DNA from: JARFUG01 sp050485365
Lineage (GTDB): Bacteria > Desulfobacterota > Desulfuromonadia > Desulfuromonadales > JACZKF01
Assembly (NCBI GenBank): GCA_050485365.1
Contig: JBJHBH010000015.1
Location: 1-48,916, forward strand
Direction: 5' to 3'
DNA length: 48,916 nt
The stretch's first letter is position 1. Each line of letters opens with the position of its first letter. Positions 32,307-40,720 of the stretch are shown here, piece by piece. A model generated the notes under the pieces. That model did no database searches and had not been told where the DNA came from. It saw only the letters and a program-made list of their open reading frames with translations. The translations under genes and the position numbers were made by a program.

Positions 32307-34924
32307 CAGCGTGGCCTGCTCAGTAAAGCGAGTTTGTCAGAACCTCCCTGCTCACCGCCGTTTACGATCTCCCGATAGAGGCTTGTCAACCACTCGACCT
32401 GTTGTTCAATGGTGCGGATTCCTGATTTCTCAACGCAGATCCGCGCCTTGAAACGTTCCACCTGGGAGTCGAGGCTCCGAAGGAGATCGATGAGCTCCGT
32501 TTTGTTCTCCGGGTCAAATGCGAACCCGTTCCGGCCGGAATCGATATCCTCGGCCAAGGCGCCACGACGCGAAGCTACCACCCAGACACCCGCCATGAGC
32601 GCCTCCCGAACGATCAGACCGAAACTCTCAGGCGCCAAGGACGGTACGATGACGACGTCGATTGTTGCGAAAAAGTCCTGAAGCATCCGCTCGGGAGAGA
32701 TTTTCGGCTTCAGCTTCGCCAAAGTCGAACCCCACGACTCTTCTCGCTCTACGCCTTGGGGCAAGGAGAAATCCAGTACGAGGACCTCGCAATTGTTAAG
32801 CTTTGCCTCGATCACTGCCTCCTTGAGCAAGTAGTATCCTTTATGCAGGCAGACACCCCCTGCGTAGCCGAGTCGAAGGACGCCGTCCTGCGTCGTCGCA
32901 GAGACGGGGCCGAGAAACGGCACCAATCCGTTCTGATCGACCACGACATTCTCAAACCCGTTATGGCGATACAGCTCTGCCTGGAATTCGGAGACGGCCA
33001 ACAGACGACTCGCCTTCTTGAGAATCTCGGACAGGATTCGACGTCGACGCAAGGAGGCCGTCATATCGTCCGTCTGTCCCACGATTCGAAGGGGGTCGCT
33101 CTGGTTGGCGTCGCACAGTCTGCCTTCAGGGTCGACGAGAAACTGGTGGTCTGAAATCCACCAGGAGTCGTGCAGGGTGACGACGTAGGGGATACTTCTT
33201 TCGATCGCTGCACCGACGACCGACGCCGTCAGCCGCTGGACGCAATGGAAGTGAATCAGATCGGGGCGGAGAAAATCGAGGTAATCGCCGAACGCCCTCT
33301 GTACTTCGGCATCCCCATATTGCCAGTCGAATCTCGGCGTCGCAGGGATAGTCAACCGCGTGACATGAACGCCGTCCTGAACGTCTTCTGTGACACAATA
33401 AGGCGAAGAGCCGCCATCAAGATCGTACGTAAAGACGTACGGCTCGAAATGCATGTGATTTTTCGTTAATTCGGCGACGATGTTGCGCATGACGCCTGTG
33501 GCGCCACCGTATCCTTGAGGCGGGTAGAGGACATTGACGAAGAGCACGCGCGATTTATTCTCATCCGCGAGGCGGACATTCCCTCTGAGCGACTCCTGCC
33601 GGACGGCCGCCTCAACGACGGTTCGCAGGTTGTCCGACAAAATCCGTCGCCCATAACGCGAGAGGGCCGATTCGGCAGCCTTTTGCCCCATTCGGTCGCG
33701 CAACTGCGGATCGGCGACGAGTCGATGCAGTTTCTCGAACCATTCCTTCCGGCTCGCCGCAAGGAAGCCATCGATCCCGTCGCACAGGATTTCACGATAG
33801 GTTCGGGTGGCGCTGACGACCGACGGAACATGAAAAAGCGCCGCTTCGAGCCACTTGATTTCACTTTTGCAATCTTCGAATATTCCCGATTTCAGAGGTG
33901 CTATGCTGAGATCGCATTGAGAAACGATCTCCCAGTACGCCTCGGGATCGGCAAGAAAAGGTATCCGGTCGATCTTGTCGCTATGAATTTGCAGCTCTGC
34001 GGGGAGCGCCAGCGGGCCGACGATGAGCAAACGGACGTTGTCGCACGCCGACAGCAGTTCGGCGATCGGTTCCGCTGCGACCTGAAAATCCGCATCGTGG
34101 GTACGTGTTCCGCTGCCATAAAAGATGGTGACGAAGGGGCGCCAGTGACGCGCCGGGCACGACGAGGCGAAGCGAATGATCGGTTCATCCAACGCGTTGC
34201 GATGAACAAAGGCTTTTTTCCTCTCGACCAGCGGCGCCATCTTCTCGGCTAGCGATGGGGTCGACGCGATGGCGTATGAGCAAAGAGAGATCGCCTTGCG
34301 GTAGAGATCGACTCCCTGAACGAGCCCCTGATATTCCCTTCGGGAGAGAGTCCGACTGTAGTCGGAGTACGGCCCCGGGTAATGCTCCGGATCGAAGATC
34401 AGATCGTCGATATCGTAAAAGGTGACTTTGCCGAGGCGTTTTGCATACAGGATCGTTTCGACGACGCCTTGGAACGCAGGGACCCTGTAGAAAATCACGA
34501 TATGGGCGAAATGAACCATCCTTTTTGCGTCCGACGCGTCCTTCCAGGAAACCCATTTCACCCTCCAACCGAGGGATTCCATTTGCTCCATCTTCTGCTT
34601 GACTCGGTAACGGAAACAGGCCTGAAGGGACTCCTCGATGACGAGCAGTACCTCGGGATTTGTTGAAATACGCGGCACCAGCGTCGGCGGCGGAGCCACC
34701 GAGGGATCCTCGGCTCGGAGATTCGAAATCGAAGCGGCTGACGACGGGGAGCTTCGGAAAAATGAGAGAAGATGTTTGATCATCAGGCAGGAACGGATCG
34801 CAGCGCAAAGGATCAGGTTGAAGAGGAAAACGAGCCCTTTGCGCCTCTCGATGAGTGCCAGAAAATGTTCGGTCCTGACCCTGTCGGGATGAGCGAAGCG
34901 CTTTAATCTCGCGTAATCGATCAC
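32306..34924 (-). CDS. Double GT-B (group 1) glycosyltransferase, 872 aa
   Basis: A large fusion of two GT-B modules. A hydrophobic stretch near the N-terminus (about 30-55) may be membrane-associating. The first module (about 90-480) has VTIFYGSGTRTHDADFQVAAEPI and a C-terminal Rossmann half with SDLSIAPLKSGIFEDCKSEIKWLEAALFHVPSVVS-like text. The second (about 490-860) is a canonical GT4: SRVLFVNVLYPPQGYGGATGVMRNI, LTLHDSWWISDHQFLV, LRLGYAGGVCLHKGYYLLKEA and PSLAPESFGLIVREALMAGVWVVAS (E-x7-E). The start is GTG overlapping the upstream stop (GTGA). It could add two different sugars or be processive. Donors are unknown. Confidence 0.88.
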   Translation of the reverse strand: MIDYARLKRFAHPDRVRTEHFLALIERRKGLVFLFNLILCAAIRSCLMIKHLLSFFRSSPSSAASISNLRAEDPSVAPPPTLVPRISTNPEVLLVIEESLQACFRYRVKQKMEQMESLGWRVKWVSWKDASDAKRMVHFAHIVIFYRVPAFQGVVETILYAKRLGKVTFYDIDDLIFDPEHYPGPYSDYSRTLSRREYQGLVQGVDLYRKAISLCSYAIASTPSLAEKMAPLVERKKAFVHRNALDEPIIRFASSCPARHWRPFVTIFYGSGTRTHDADFQVAAEPIAELLSACDNVRLLIVGPLALPAELQIHSDKIDRIPFLADPEAYWEIVSQCDLSIAPLKSGIFEDCKSEIKWLEAALFHVPSVVSATRTYREILCDGIDGFLAASRKEWFEKLHRLVADPQLRDRMGQKAAESALSRYGRRILSDNLRTVVEAAVRQESLRGNVRLADENKSRVLFVNVLYPPQGYGGATGVMRNIVAELTKNHMHFEPYVFTYDLDGGSSPYCVTEDVQDGVHVTRLTIPATPRFDWQYGDAEVQRAFGDYLDFLRPDLIHFHCVQRLTASVVGAAIERSIPYVVTLHDSWWISDHQFLVDPEGRLCDANQSDPLRIVGQTDDMTASLRRRRILSEILKKASRLLAVSEFQAELYRHNGFENVVVDQNGLVPFLGPVSATTQDGVLRLGYAGGVCLHKGYYLLKEAVIEAKLNNCEVLVLDFSLPQGVEREESWGSTLAKLKPKISPERMLQDFFATIDVVIVPSLAPESFGLIVREALMAGVWVVASRRGALAEDIDSGRNGFAFDPENKTELIDLLRSLDSQVERFKARICVEKSGIRTIEQQVEWLTSLYREIVNGGEQGGSDKLALLSRPR

Positions 34925-36069
34925 CTGTGTTCCCCATATGTGCGTGCGGATCCAGCTGTCAACCTCTCACGAAGCGCTAATACCCTGGAGCGCAGTTTCC
35001 AGGTTCGCGAGGATTGAATAAGCGAAAGATCTTGCTGAAGGATATCGACCCGGCTTTCCAGCTCACGGATCTTCTCGTGAGCGCAGATCACCTCTCCGGT
35101 TTTGGCCAACAACTCTCTTCTGGAGTCGCCTAGCTCCTTTTCTGCTATTCCGACTCGTGTTTTCATCGCCTTGTTTTCCAGGCTCAATTCGCCGACTATC
35201 TCATTTCTCCTCTCGACATCTCGCTTCAACATCTCGATTTCCAAGGTTTTTCCGGGCAGCAGCTGCTCAGGGAGCAGGGTTCGATCCGAACGCGTGTTTC
35301 CTCCCTGACTCGGCACACTCAAGGAGGTGCCATGGAGGGGACGATGTCCCTTCACCACTTCTTCGTATGCACCTGCAATATAGCGAGTGCCCAACCTGCT
35401 TCCCTCCGGAGTCGATTTTCTGATTGCGCACATTGAATTAATGAACTCTACGGAATGAAAATCCGAAGCGTGCAAATACTTGTCTATCCCATACTTTTGA
35501 TTGAATTTATCCAGAAACTCTTCAGAGTCGAAATTCAAACCCCAATGTTCTGCATTGACCAGATCAATCAGCGTCTTGAAGAAGCTGACGGCAGAAAATT
35601 GATCAAACAATCCTCCTTCGTAATCGTCCCAGTAACTGCAATGCACATCCTCTACGATGTAGAGGCCATCAGATGACAATTTATTGAAGTAGGTATAAAA
35701 GGATTTGACGATGTCGGAGGATCGATGTGAACCGTCGTCTATGATGATGTCGAACGTCGAAGAGGCGCGCTGTATCTCATCCGCCGTTTCTGGCGCATTG
35801 GCATCGCCGAGAACGATCGAAATCCTCTCGTCATCGAATTCAAGTCTGGAACAGTCCTGATTGATATCGCACCCGACCAGACGGACGGCATTGGGGAAAT
35901 ATTTGCCCCAGATCTCCAGCGATCCCCCGTTTTGGACGCCGATTTCCAGAAGACGTACTTCACGGTGTCGATGCGGCGCTAGGAGCCGATCGTATTCCGC
36001 GAGGTACAAGGACCATTTGTCCGAGACTTTCCCCGAATGTTCCTGATAGAGCTCCTTTAGACTTTTCAT
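34921..36069 (-). CDS. SAM-dependent methyltransferase with C-terminal coiled coil (candidate O-antigen chain terminator)
   Basis: A 382-residue protein. Residues about 35-200 are a class I methyltransferase: LLEIGVQNGGSLEIWGKYFP, VGCDINQDC, FDIIIDDGSHRSSDIV, GLYIVEDVHCSYWDDY, close to the MycE/cephalosporin-hydroxylase-like group. Residues about 275-365 form a continuous coiled coil (EIEMLKRDVERRNEIVGEL onward), and the end SRTWKLRSRVLALRERL is a basic amphipathic tail seen on glycan enzymes. The gene is coupled by ATGA to wzt and by GTGA to the glycosyltransferase. This layout recalls E. coli WbdD, a capping methyltransferase whose coiled coil sets chain length; that role is inference. Confidence 0.85.
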   Translation of the reverse strand: MKSLKELYQEHSGKVSDKWSLYLAEYDRLLAPHRHREVRLLEIGVQNGGSLEIWGKYFPNAVRLVGCDINQDCSRLEFDDERISIVLGDANAPETADEIQRASSTFDIIIDDGSHRSSDIVKSFYTYFNKLSSDGLYIVEDVHCSYWDDYEGGLFDQFSAVSFFKTLIDLVNAEHWGLNFDSEEFLDKFNQKYGIDKYLHASDFHSVEFINSMCAIRKSTPEGSRLGTRYIAGAYEEVVKGHRPLHGTSLSVPSQGGNTRSDRTLLPEQLLPGKTLEIEMLKRDVERRNEIVGELSLENKAMKTRVGIAEKELGDSRRELLAKTGEVICAHEKIRELESRVDILQQDLSLIQSSRTWKLRSRVLALRERLTAGSARTYGEHR

Positions 36070-37400
36070 GGCTGAAGCGACACCCTTTCAAAGGGGATCC
36101 CGACAAGTCCCCAGCGCACCTTGCTGGACGAAACCGTGAGGACCAAAGCGTCATGCATCCAGTGGTGTTGAACGTGATGGGTGAGATCGCCTTCGGCGAC
36201 CGACGCCATCACCGCATATTGACCGTTGGGGAGCATCGGCAAACGAAATACGAACTCGCCCGTGAATTCCTGCCCTGCTGCGATCGGTGTCGGATTCAGG
36301 TCGGTAAACGGCAGAGTGTTCTCTCCGAACAGATCCTGTCCGAGGCGGTCACGTACCAAAAAACCCAGTATCGGTCGTTCAAGAGCCTTTGCAGCGCGCG
36401 CGCGAATCAGCATCCGCACCCGCTCTCCGCCACGGAAGAAGTCCTCCTGACCTGCGCGCAAACTCTCGAGACGAACATCGAGGATTTCCGCCGATCCCGT
36501 CCTCCATCCCTTTGCCGTATGGAGGTTTTCTTCAGGGGTGAGCGTCGATCCGTAATCGTAGAGCACCGCCTCATCAGCGACGACATCCTGCGCGGATCGA
36601 TTCGATTCATTCGAAATGAGAGTGGCTTCCTCACCGTAAATCGCCTGCAGAGTGAATTGAAGGTAGGCTTCCGCGACCTCCTTCGCCGGCCCGATCCGGC
36701 GCACCTCACCGGCATTGAGCCAGAGCGCGCTCTTGCAGAGGTTGAGTACGGAGTTGATATCGTGGCTGACGAAGATCAAGGTGCCCCGCTCCTTGAAGGC
36801 CCTGATGAACCGCATGCATTTTTGGGTGAAAACCGCGTCCCCTACCGAGAGCGCCTCGTCGATGACGAGAATGTCCGCATCGACATGGGCGATCACCGCA
36901 AAGGCAAGCCGCACATACATGCCGCTGGAATAGGTCTTTACCGGCTCATCGATGAACCCGCCGATGTCGGCGAATTTCGCTATCGCCCCGAACCGCTCGT
37001 CGATCTGCTCTTTGGCGAGGCCGTAGAGAGAAGCCGCCATGTAAACATTTTCCCTCCCGGTGAAATCGGGGTTGAACCCGGCTCCAAGCTCCAGAAGGGC
37101 CGCAACCCGTCCGAAGGTCTGCACCGAGCCTCCGGTGGGGGTCAATGTGCCGCAGAGCATCTGCAAAAGCGTCGATTTGCCCGAACCGTTGCGCCCGATG
37201 ATCCCGAGAGTCTCCCCTTTCGCGATTTCCAGGGACACATCGCGCACGGCCCAGAACTCGTTGAAATACCGCCTCTGCTGCAATCCGCCCCAGCGGCGAA
37301 GCCGTGGAAGAAAAAACTGCTTCAGCCGATCGCGCGGCGCCGCATAGATCTGGTAGCACTTGCTCAGATCGCGTGTCCGGATCGCCACCTCACAGGACAT
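36066..37400 (-). CDS. wzt: Polysaccharide ABC exporter ATP-binding subunit with carbohydrate-binding domain
   Basis: A 444-residue Wzt. The N-terminal ATPase has Walker A GRNGSGKSTLL (about 70), a Q-loop region, signature YSSGMYVRLAFAVIAHVDADILVIDEALSVGDAVF (about 158-192, with Walker B) and the H-loop FVSHDINS. Unlike capsule exporters it has a C-terminal extension (about 260-444) with the beta-sandwich Wzt_C layout (AEILDVRLESLRAG, FRLPMLPNGQYAVMASVAEGD, HHVQHHWMHDALVLTV), which recognises the non-reducing-end cap of finished O-antigen. It overlaps wzm by 11 nt and the methyltransferase by ATGA. The ligand-binding domain fits a capped O-antigen model. Confidence 0.95.
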   Translation of the reverse strand: MSCEVAIRTRDLSKCYQIYAAPRDRLKQFFLPRLRRWGGLQQRRYFNEFWAVRDVSLEIAKGETLGIIGRNGSGKSTLLQMLCGTLTPTGGSVQTFGRVAALLELGAGFNPDFTGRENVYMAASLYGLAKEQIDERFGAIAKFADIGGFIDEPVKTYSSGMYVRLAFAVIAHVDADILVIDEALSVGDAVFTQKCMRFIRAFKERGTLIFVSHDINSVLNLCKSALWLNAGEVRRIGPAKEVAEAYLQFTLQAIYGEEATLISNESNRSAQDVVADEAVLYDYGSTLTPEENLHTAKGWRTGSAEILDVRLESLRAGQEDFFRGGERVRMLIRARAAKALERPILGFLVRDRLGQDLFGENTLPFTDLNPTPIAAGQEFTGEFVFRLPMLPNGQYAVMASVAEGDLTHHVQHHWMHDALVLTVSSSKVRWGLVGIPFERVSLQP

Positions 37401-38202
37401 CGGCGAAACCCTTGCGCGTCTTTTGAAACCAGAGAAATCCCGCGGCGGCGACCGTCAGACTCCCTGCGGCGTACAGGGCGAGCGCCCGCCCGTCCGGCAT
37501 CTCCCCCCAGATCAAAACGGCACGCGTCTGCTCGATGACGAGCCCCAGGGGATTCAAAAACATCAACGGCTGAATCGATTCCGGAAGGGCCGACGCGGGG
37601 AAAAAGATGGGGCTCAAAAACAAGAGGGCCGTCGTGAGGATGCCGATCACCTGGGAGACGTCGCGCAGGTAAACCCCCAGCGACGCAAGAAACCAGGCGA
37701 TCCCCGTGGTGAGAAAAACCAGCGGCAACAAGATGACCGGCAGCCAGATCACCGTCCACGGAATGGTACGGTGTATCGCGGCAGTGGCGACGAGCAGAAC
37801 CCCGATGCTGATGAGGGCGTGAAAGAGAGAGGCTCCGGCGGCCACCACAGGGAAGACTTCGAGGGGAAAGACAACCTTCTTGACGTAGTTCACATTCCCG
37901 ACGATCAGCCCGGGTGCCCGATTGACGACCTCGGAAAAGAAATTGAAGACAATCAGTCCCGCAAAGAGAATCAACGCGAACTCCGCGTGACTCCCCGTCC
38001 CCGCCTCACCCCACCTCGCCTGAAAGACCACCCCGAAGACGAAGGTGAAGACGGCGAGCATCAGTAACGGCTGGAAAAAGGACCACAACAGCCCCAGCAC
38101 CGACCCACGATACCGACCGACTACTTCCCTGCAGATCAACTGCCTGATGAGATAACGGTTGCGCCAGAAGGTACCCGACGCGTCGCTGAGGTGTGAAATC
38201 AT
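37390..38202 (-). CDS. wzm: Polysaccharide ABC exporter permease
   Basis: A roughly 270-residue ABC-2-type permease with six TM helices. RYLIRQLICREVVGRYRGSVLGLLWSFFQPLLMLAVFTFVFGVV is the family-typical amphipathic interface helix plus TM1; GNVNYVKKVVFPLEVFPVV is the coupling segment (about 95-115) and SPIFFPASALPESIQPLMFLNPLGLVIEQTRAVLIWGEMP the periplasmic re-entrant part. With Wzt it flips undecaprenyl-linked O-antigen to the periplasm. The ATG at 38202 is preferred over an upstream TTG at 38259, which coincides with the predicted transcription start. This gene begins the export operon. Confidence 0.94.
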   Translation of the reverse strand: MISHLSDASGTFWRNRYLIRQLICREVVGRYRGSVLGLLWSFFQPLLMLAVFTFVFGVVFQARWGEAGTGSHAEFALILFAGLIVFNFFSEVVNRAPGLIVGNVNYVKKVVFPLEVFPVVAAGASLFHALISIGVLLVATAAIHRTIPWTVIWLPVILLPLVFLTTGIAWFLASLGVYLRDVSQVIGILTTALLFLSPIFFPASALPESIQPLMFLNPLGLVIEQTRAVLIWGEMPDGRALALYAAGSLTVAAAGFLWFQKTRKGFADVL

Positions 38203-38265
38203 CGAATTCGCTGCACAATCTGAGTGGAGAGCAGGCGGCGGTTCCCGGATGGGATCCAAGGCAAG

Positions 38266-38293
38266 ATTGTACCCCGCAAATTAGATTTTGCAA
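38266..38293 (-). promoter_or_regulatory. Sigma-70-type promoter of the wzm-wzt operon
   Basis: On the minus strand: TTGCAA (38293-38288), 16-nt spacer, TACAAT (38271-38266). It lies in the 176-nt gap between rmlC and wzm, the main break in the locus. Confidence 0.7.
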
Positions 38294-38378
38294 ATTCTCG
38301 AGGGAAGGAAAAGTGTTTGGGCGGGGATTTGGCAAGCCCGGCAAAGGACGTGCCGAGACAGCAACATCCGGATGGGAA

Positions 38379-38927
38379 TCAGTCGAAGAGATCGGCAGCT
38401 GCGAACATCACGGCATTCTGATCCTTGGATGACAGCAGGGGATTTTGGTTAAGAGGCCAGCGGATCGCCAATTCGGGATCTGCCCAGCAAATCCCCTGCT
38501 CGAATTGCGGAGAGTAGTAGTTAGTGGTTTTGTAGAGAAACTCAGCCCATTCAGAAACGACGAGAAATCCGTGGGCGAATCCTTCGGGAATCCACATCTG
38601 TCTCTTGTTTTCAGCCGAGAGAAACACTCCGATCCATTTGCCGAAAGTAGGCGATGATCTTCTGATATCGACCGCGACATCGAAGACCTCTCCGGCCGTG
38701 CAGCGCACGAGTTTTCCCTGTGCTGCGGGAGGGAGTTGATAGTGCAGGCCCCGCAGGACTCCCTTCGCAGAGCGGGAGTGGTTGTCCTGAACGAAGTGGA
38801 CGTCGAGGCCCGTCGATTCCCTGAAAACTTTCTCGTTGTAGCTCTCGTAAAAGAAGCCGCGTTCGTCGCCGAAGACTCGTGGCTCGAGGATGAGAACGTC
38901 GGGAATATCAGAGGGAAGTACCCTCAC
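38379..38927 (-). CDS. rmlC: dTDP-4-dehydrorhamnose 3,5-epimerase
   Basis: A 182-residue cupin-fold epimerase, third step of dTDP-L-rhamnose synthesis. Motifs: RGFFYESYNEKVF (about 23-35), FVQDNHSRSAKGVLRGLHYQ with the catalytic His (about 45-64), KLVRCTAGEVFDVAVDIRRSSPTFGKW (about 72-98), and WIPEGFAHGFLVVSEWAEFLYKTTNYY (about 111-137). Length is normal. Overlaps rmlA by ATGA. Downstream is the intergenic break before wzm. Confidence 0.97.
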   Translation of the reverse strand: MRVLPSDIPDVLILEPRVFGDERGFFYESYNEKVFRESTGLDVHFVQDNHSRSAKGVLRGLHYQLPPAAQGKLVRCTAGEVFDVAVDIRRSSPTFGKWIGVFLSAENKRQMWIPEGFAHGFLVVSEWAEFLYKTTNYYSPQFEQGICWADPELAIRWPLNQNPLLSSKDQNAVMFAAADLFD

Positions 38928-39808
38928 AGCTCGACTCCGTCGCGCACGATCATCTCCAGATACTGACGGTAGCTCGATCGGGGGGTTTCCTCGATGACGG
39001 CGGCCATCTCCTCCTTGCCGTAGAAGCCGAGCTTGAAGGCGATCTCCTCCAGGCAGGCGATCTTGAGTCCTTGACGGGCCTCGAGGGTTCCGATGAAGTG
39101 GCTTGCCTCCAGCAGGCTCATATGGGTTCCGGTGTCGAGCCAGGCGATGCCGCGCCCGAGCCTCTCCACCGTCAGTTCGCCTTTTTTCAGATAATTGATG
39201 TTGAGATCGGTGATTTCAAGTTCGCCGCGGGCGGACGGGGTAAGCGCTCGCGTCATTTCGACGACCTTGTGATCGTAGAGATAGAGCCCCGGAACGGCGT
39301 AGTGAGATTTGGGTCGCGCGGGCTTCTCTTCGAGGCTGAGAACACGCCCTTCCCTGTCGAATTCGACAACGCCGTAGCGCTCGGGGTCGGTCACCGGATA
39401 GCCGAAGACACGGGCGCCACCGGAGAACTCACGTACGATGCGATCAAGATTCATCTTCCCGTAGAAGATGTTATCCCCGAGAATCAGGCAGACGGGCTCT
39501 GCTGCGATGAACTTCTCTGCGACGAGAAAAGCCTGGGCGATCCCCTTCGGTTCGGGTTGGACGGCGTAGGTGAATCGAACGCCGAAACGTCGGCCATCGC
39601 CGAGGAGCGCCTCGAACCGGGGGATATCGTGGGGAGTGGAGATGATGAGAATATCGCGAATCCCCGCCAGCATGAGGGTGGCCAAGGGATAATAGATCAT
39701 CGGCTTGTCGTAGACGGGCTGCAGCTGCTTGCTCGCCACCTGGGTCAGGGGATAGAGCCGCGTTCCGGCGCCGCCCGCCAGTACGATACCTTTGCGTATG
39801 CCGCTCAT
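38924..39808 (-). CDS. rmlA: Glucose-1-phosphate thymidylyltransferase
   Basis: A 294-residue nucleotidyltransferase making dTDP-glucose, first step of dTDP-rhamnose synthesis. GIVLAGGAGTRLYPLTQVAS (about 7-26) and KPMIYYPLATLMLAGI are the NTP-binding signature; LILGDNIFYG (about 107-116) holds the metal Asp; EEKPARPKSHYAVPGLYLYD (about 157-176) and LGRGIAWLDTGTHMSLLEA complete the family text. Normal length; ends by ATGA overlap with rmlC and starts 15 nt after rmlD. Confidence 0.98.
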   Translation of the reverse strand: MSGIRKGIVLAGGAGTRLYPLTQVASKQLQPVYDKPMIYYPLATLMLAGIRDILIISTPHDIPRFEALLGDGRRFGVRFTYAVQPEPKGIAQAFLVAEKFIAAEPVCLILGDNIFYGKMNLDRIVREFSGGARVFGYPVTDPERYGVVEFDREGRVLSLEEKPARPKSHYAVPGLYLYDHKVVEMTRALTPSARGELEITDLNINYLKKGELTVERLGRGIAWLDTGTHMSLLEASHFIGTLEARQGLKIACLEEIAFKLGFYGKEEMAAVIEETPRSSYRQYLEMIVRDGVEL

Positions 39809-39823
39809 AAAAAAGTCACTCCA

Positions 39824-40720
39824 TCAATTGGCATGAGTCCTGGCGTCGAAGTACGTTCTCAAGCTCTCGCGCCAGTGCGGAATTTCATATCCAGTCTCAC
39901 AGCAATACTTCTCTTTGGAAAAGATTGAATATGCCGGTCGCGGTGCTGGAAGCGGATAGTCCTGCGTTGGAATCGGGACGATGCGCCGTGCCTTTACGGC
40001 TGTGCCGAGCCGTTCGAGCTCGGCAACGATCGCCGTGGCAAACTCGTGCCACGAACATGAGCCGCTATTCGAGACATGGTAGATACCGTACGGCGTGAAG
40101 CCTGAAGCGCGAGGGGTGTCGAGGGTCAGAAGATTGAAGATCGCCTGCGCCAGATCGCCGGTGTAGGTCGGGGTGCCGAACTGGTCGGCGACGATGCGAA
40201 GCTCTTCGCGCTCGCGAGCCAGACGGATGATCGTCTCGACGAAATTCTTCCCTCCCGGACCGTAGAGCCAGCTGGTGCGAATGATGAAGAAGCGGTCAAG
40301 ACCGCTCTCCTGAATGGCCGCTTCTCCGAGGAGCTTCGAGCGTCCGTAAGCCGAGAGGGGCTGGGGGAGATCGTCTTCGCGGTACGGCTCGCGCTTTTTG
40401 CCGTCGAAGACGTAATCGGTGGAGACGTGAACCAGACGCGCACCGCAGTCGCGGGCGGCTTCGGCCAGATATCCCGGACCGTGGCCGTTCACCCGGGTGG
40501 CGATCTCTTCCTCGGTTTCGCAGGCATCGACGTTGGTGAAGGCCGCGCAGTTGATGACGGTGTCGGGCCGAAGCGCGACGAGGGTGCGAAGGACCTGATC
40601 GCGATCGGTGATGTCGAAATCGGGCAGGTCGAAGGGGAATATTTCATACTCGGCCGGGGCGACGGCGTGCACCATCGAGGCGAGCATGCCGCTGTGGCCG
40701 ACCAGGGCTAGTCTGCGCAT
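39824..40720 (-). CDS. rmlD: dTDP-4-dehydrorhamnose reductase
   Basis: A roughly 298-residue SDR enzyme reducing dTDP-4-keto-L-rhamnose with NAD(P)H, last step of dTDP-L-rhamnose synthesis. LALVGHSGMLASMV is the slightly atypical Rossmann motif, followed by NCAAFTNVDACE (about 62), HVSTDYVFDGKKREPYREDD (about 97-116), AYGRSKLLGE (Y-x3-K, about 124) and RTSWLYGPGGKNFVETI. The ATG at 40720 overlaps rmlB by 13 nt and starts exactly at the first beta-strand; the longer ORF to 40858 is only antisense or frame overlap with rmlB. The start follows GCGGA. Confidence 0.96.
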   Translation of the reverse strand: MRRLALVGHSGMLASMVHAVAPAEYEIFPFDLPDFDITDRDQVLRTLVALRPDTVINCAAFTNVDACETEEEIATRVNGHGPGYLAEAARDCGARLVHVSTDYVFDGKKREPYREDDLPQPLSAYGRSKLLGEAAIQESGLDRFFIIRTSWLYGPGGKNFVETIIRLAREREELRIVADQFGTPTYTGDLAQAIFNLLTLDTPRASGFTPYGIYHVSNSGSCSWHEFATAIVAELERLGTAVKARRIVPIPTQDYPLPAPRPAYSIFSKEKYCCETGYEIPHWRESLRTYFDARTHAN

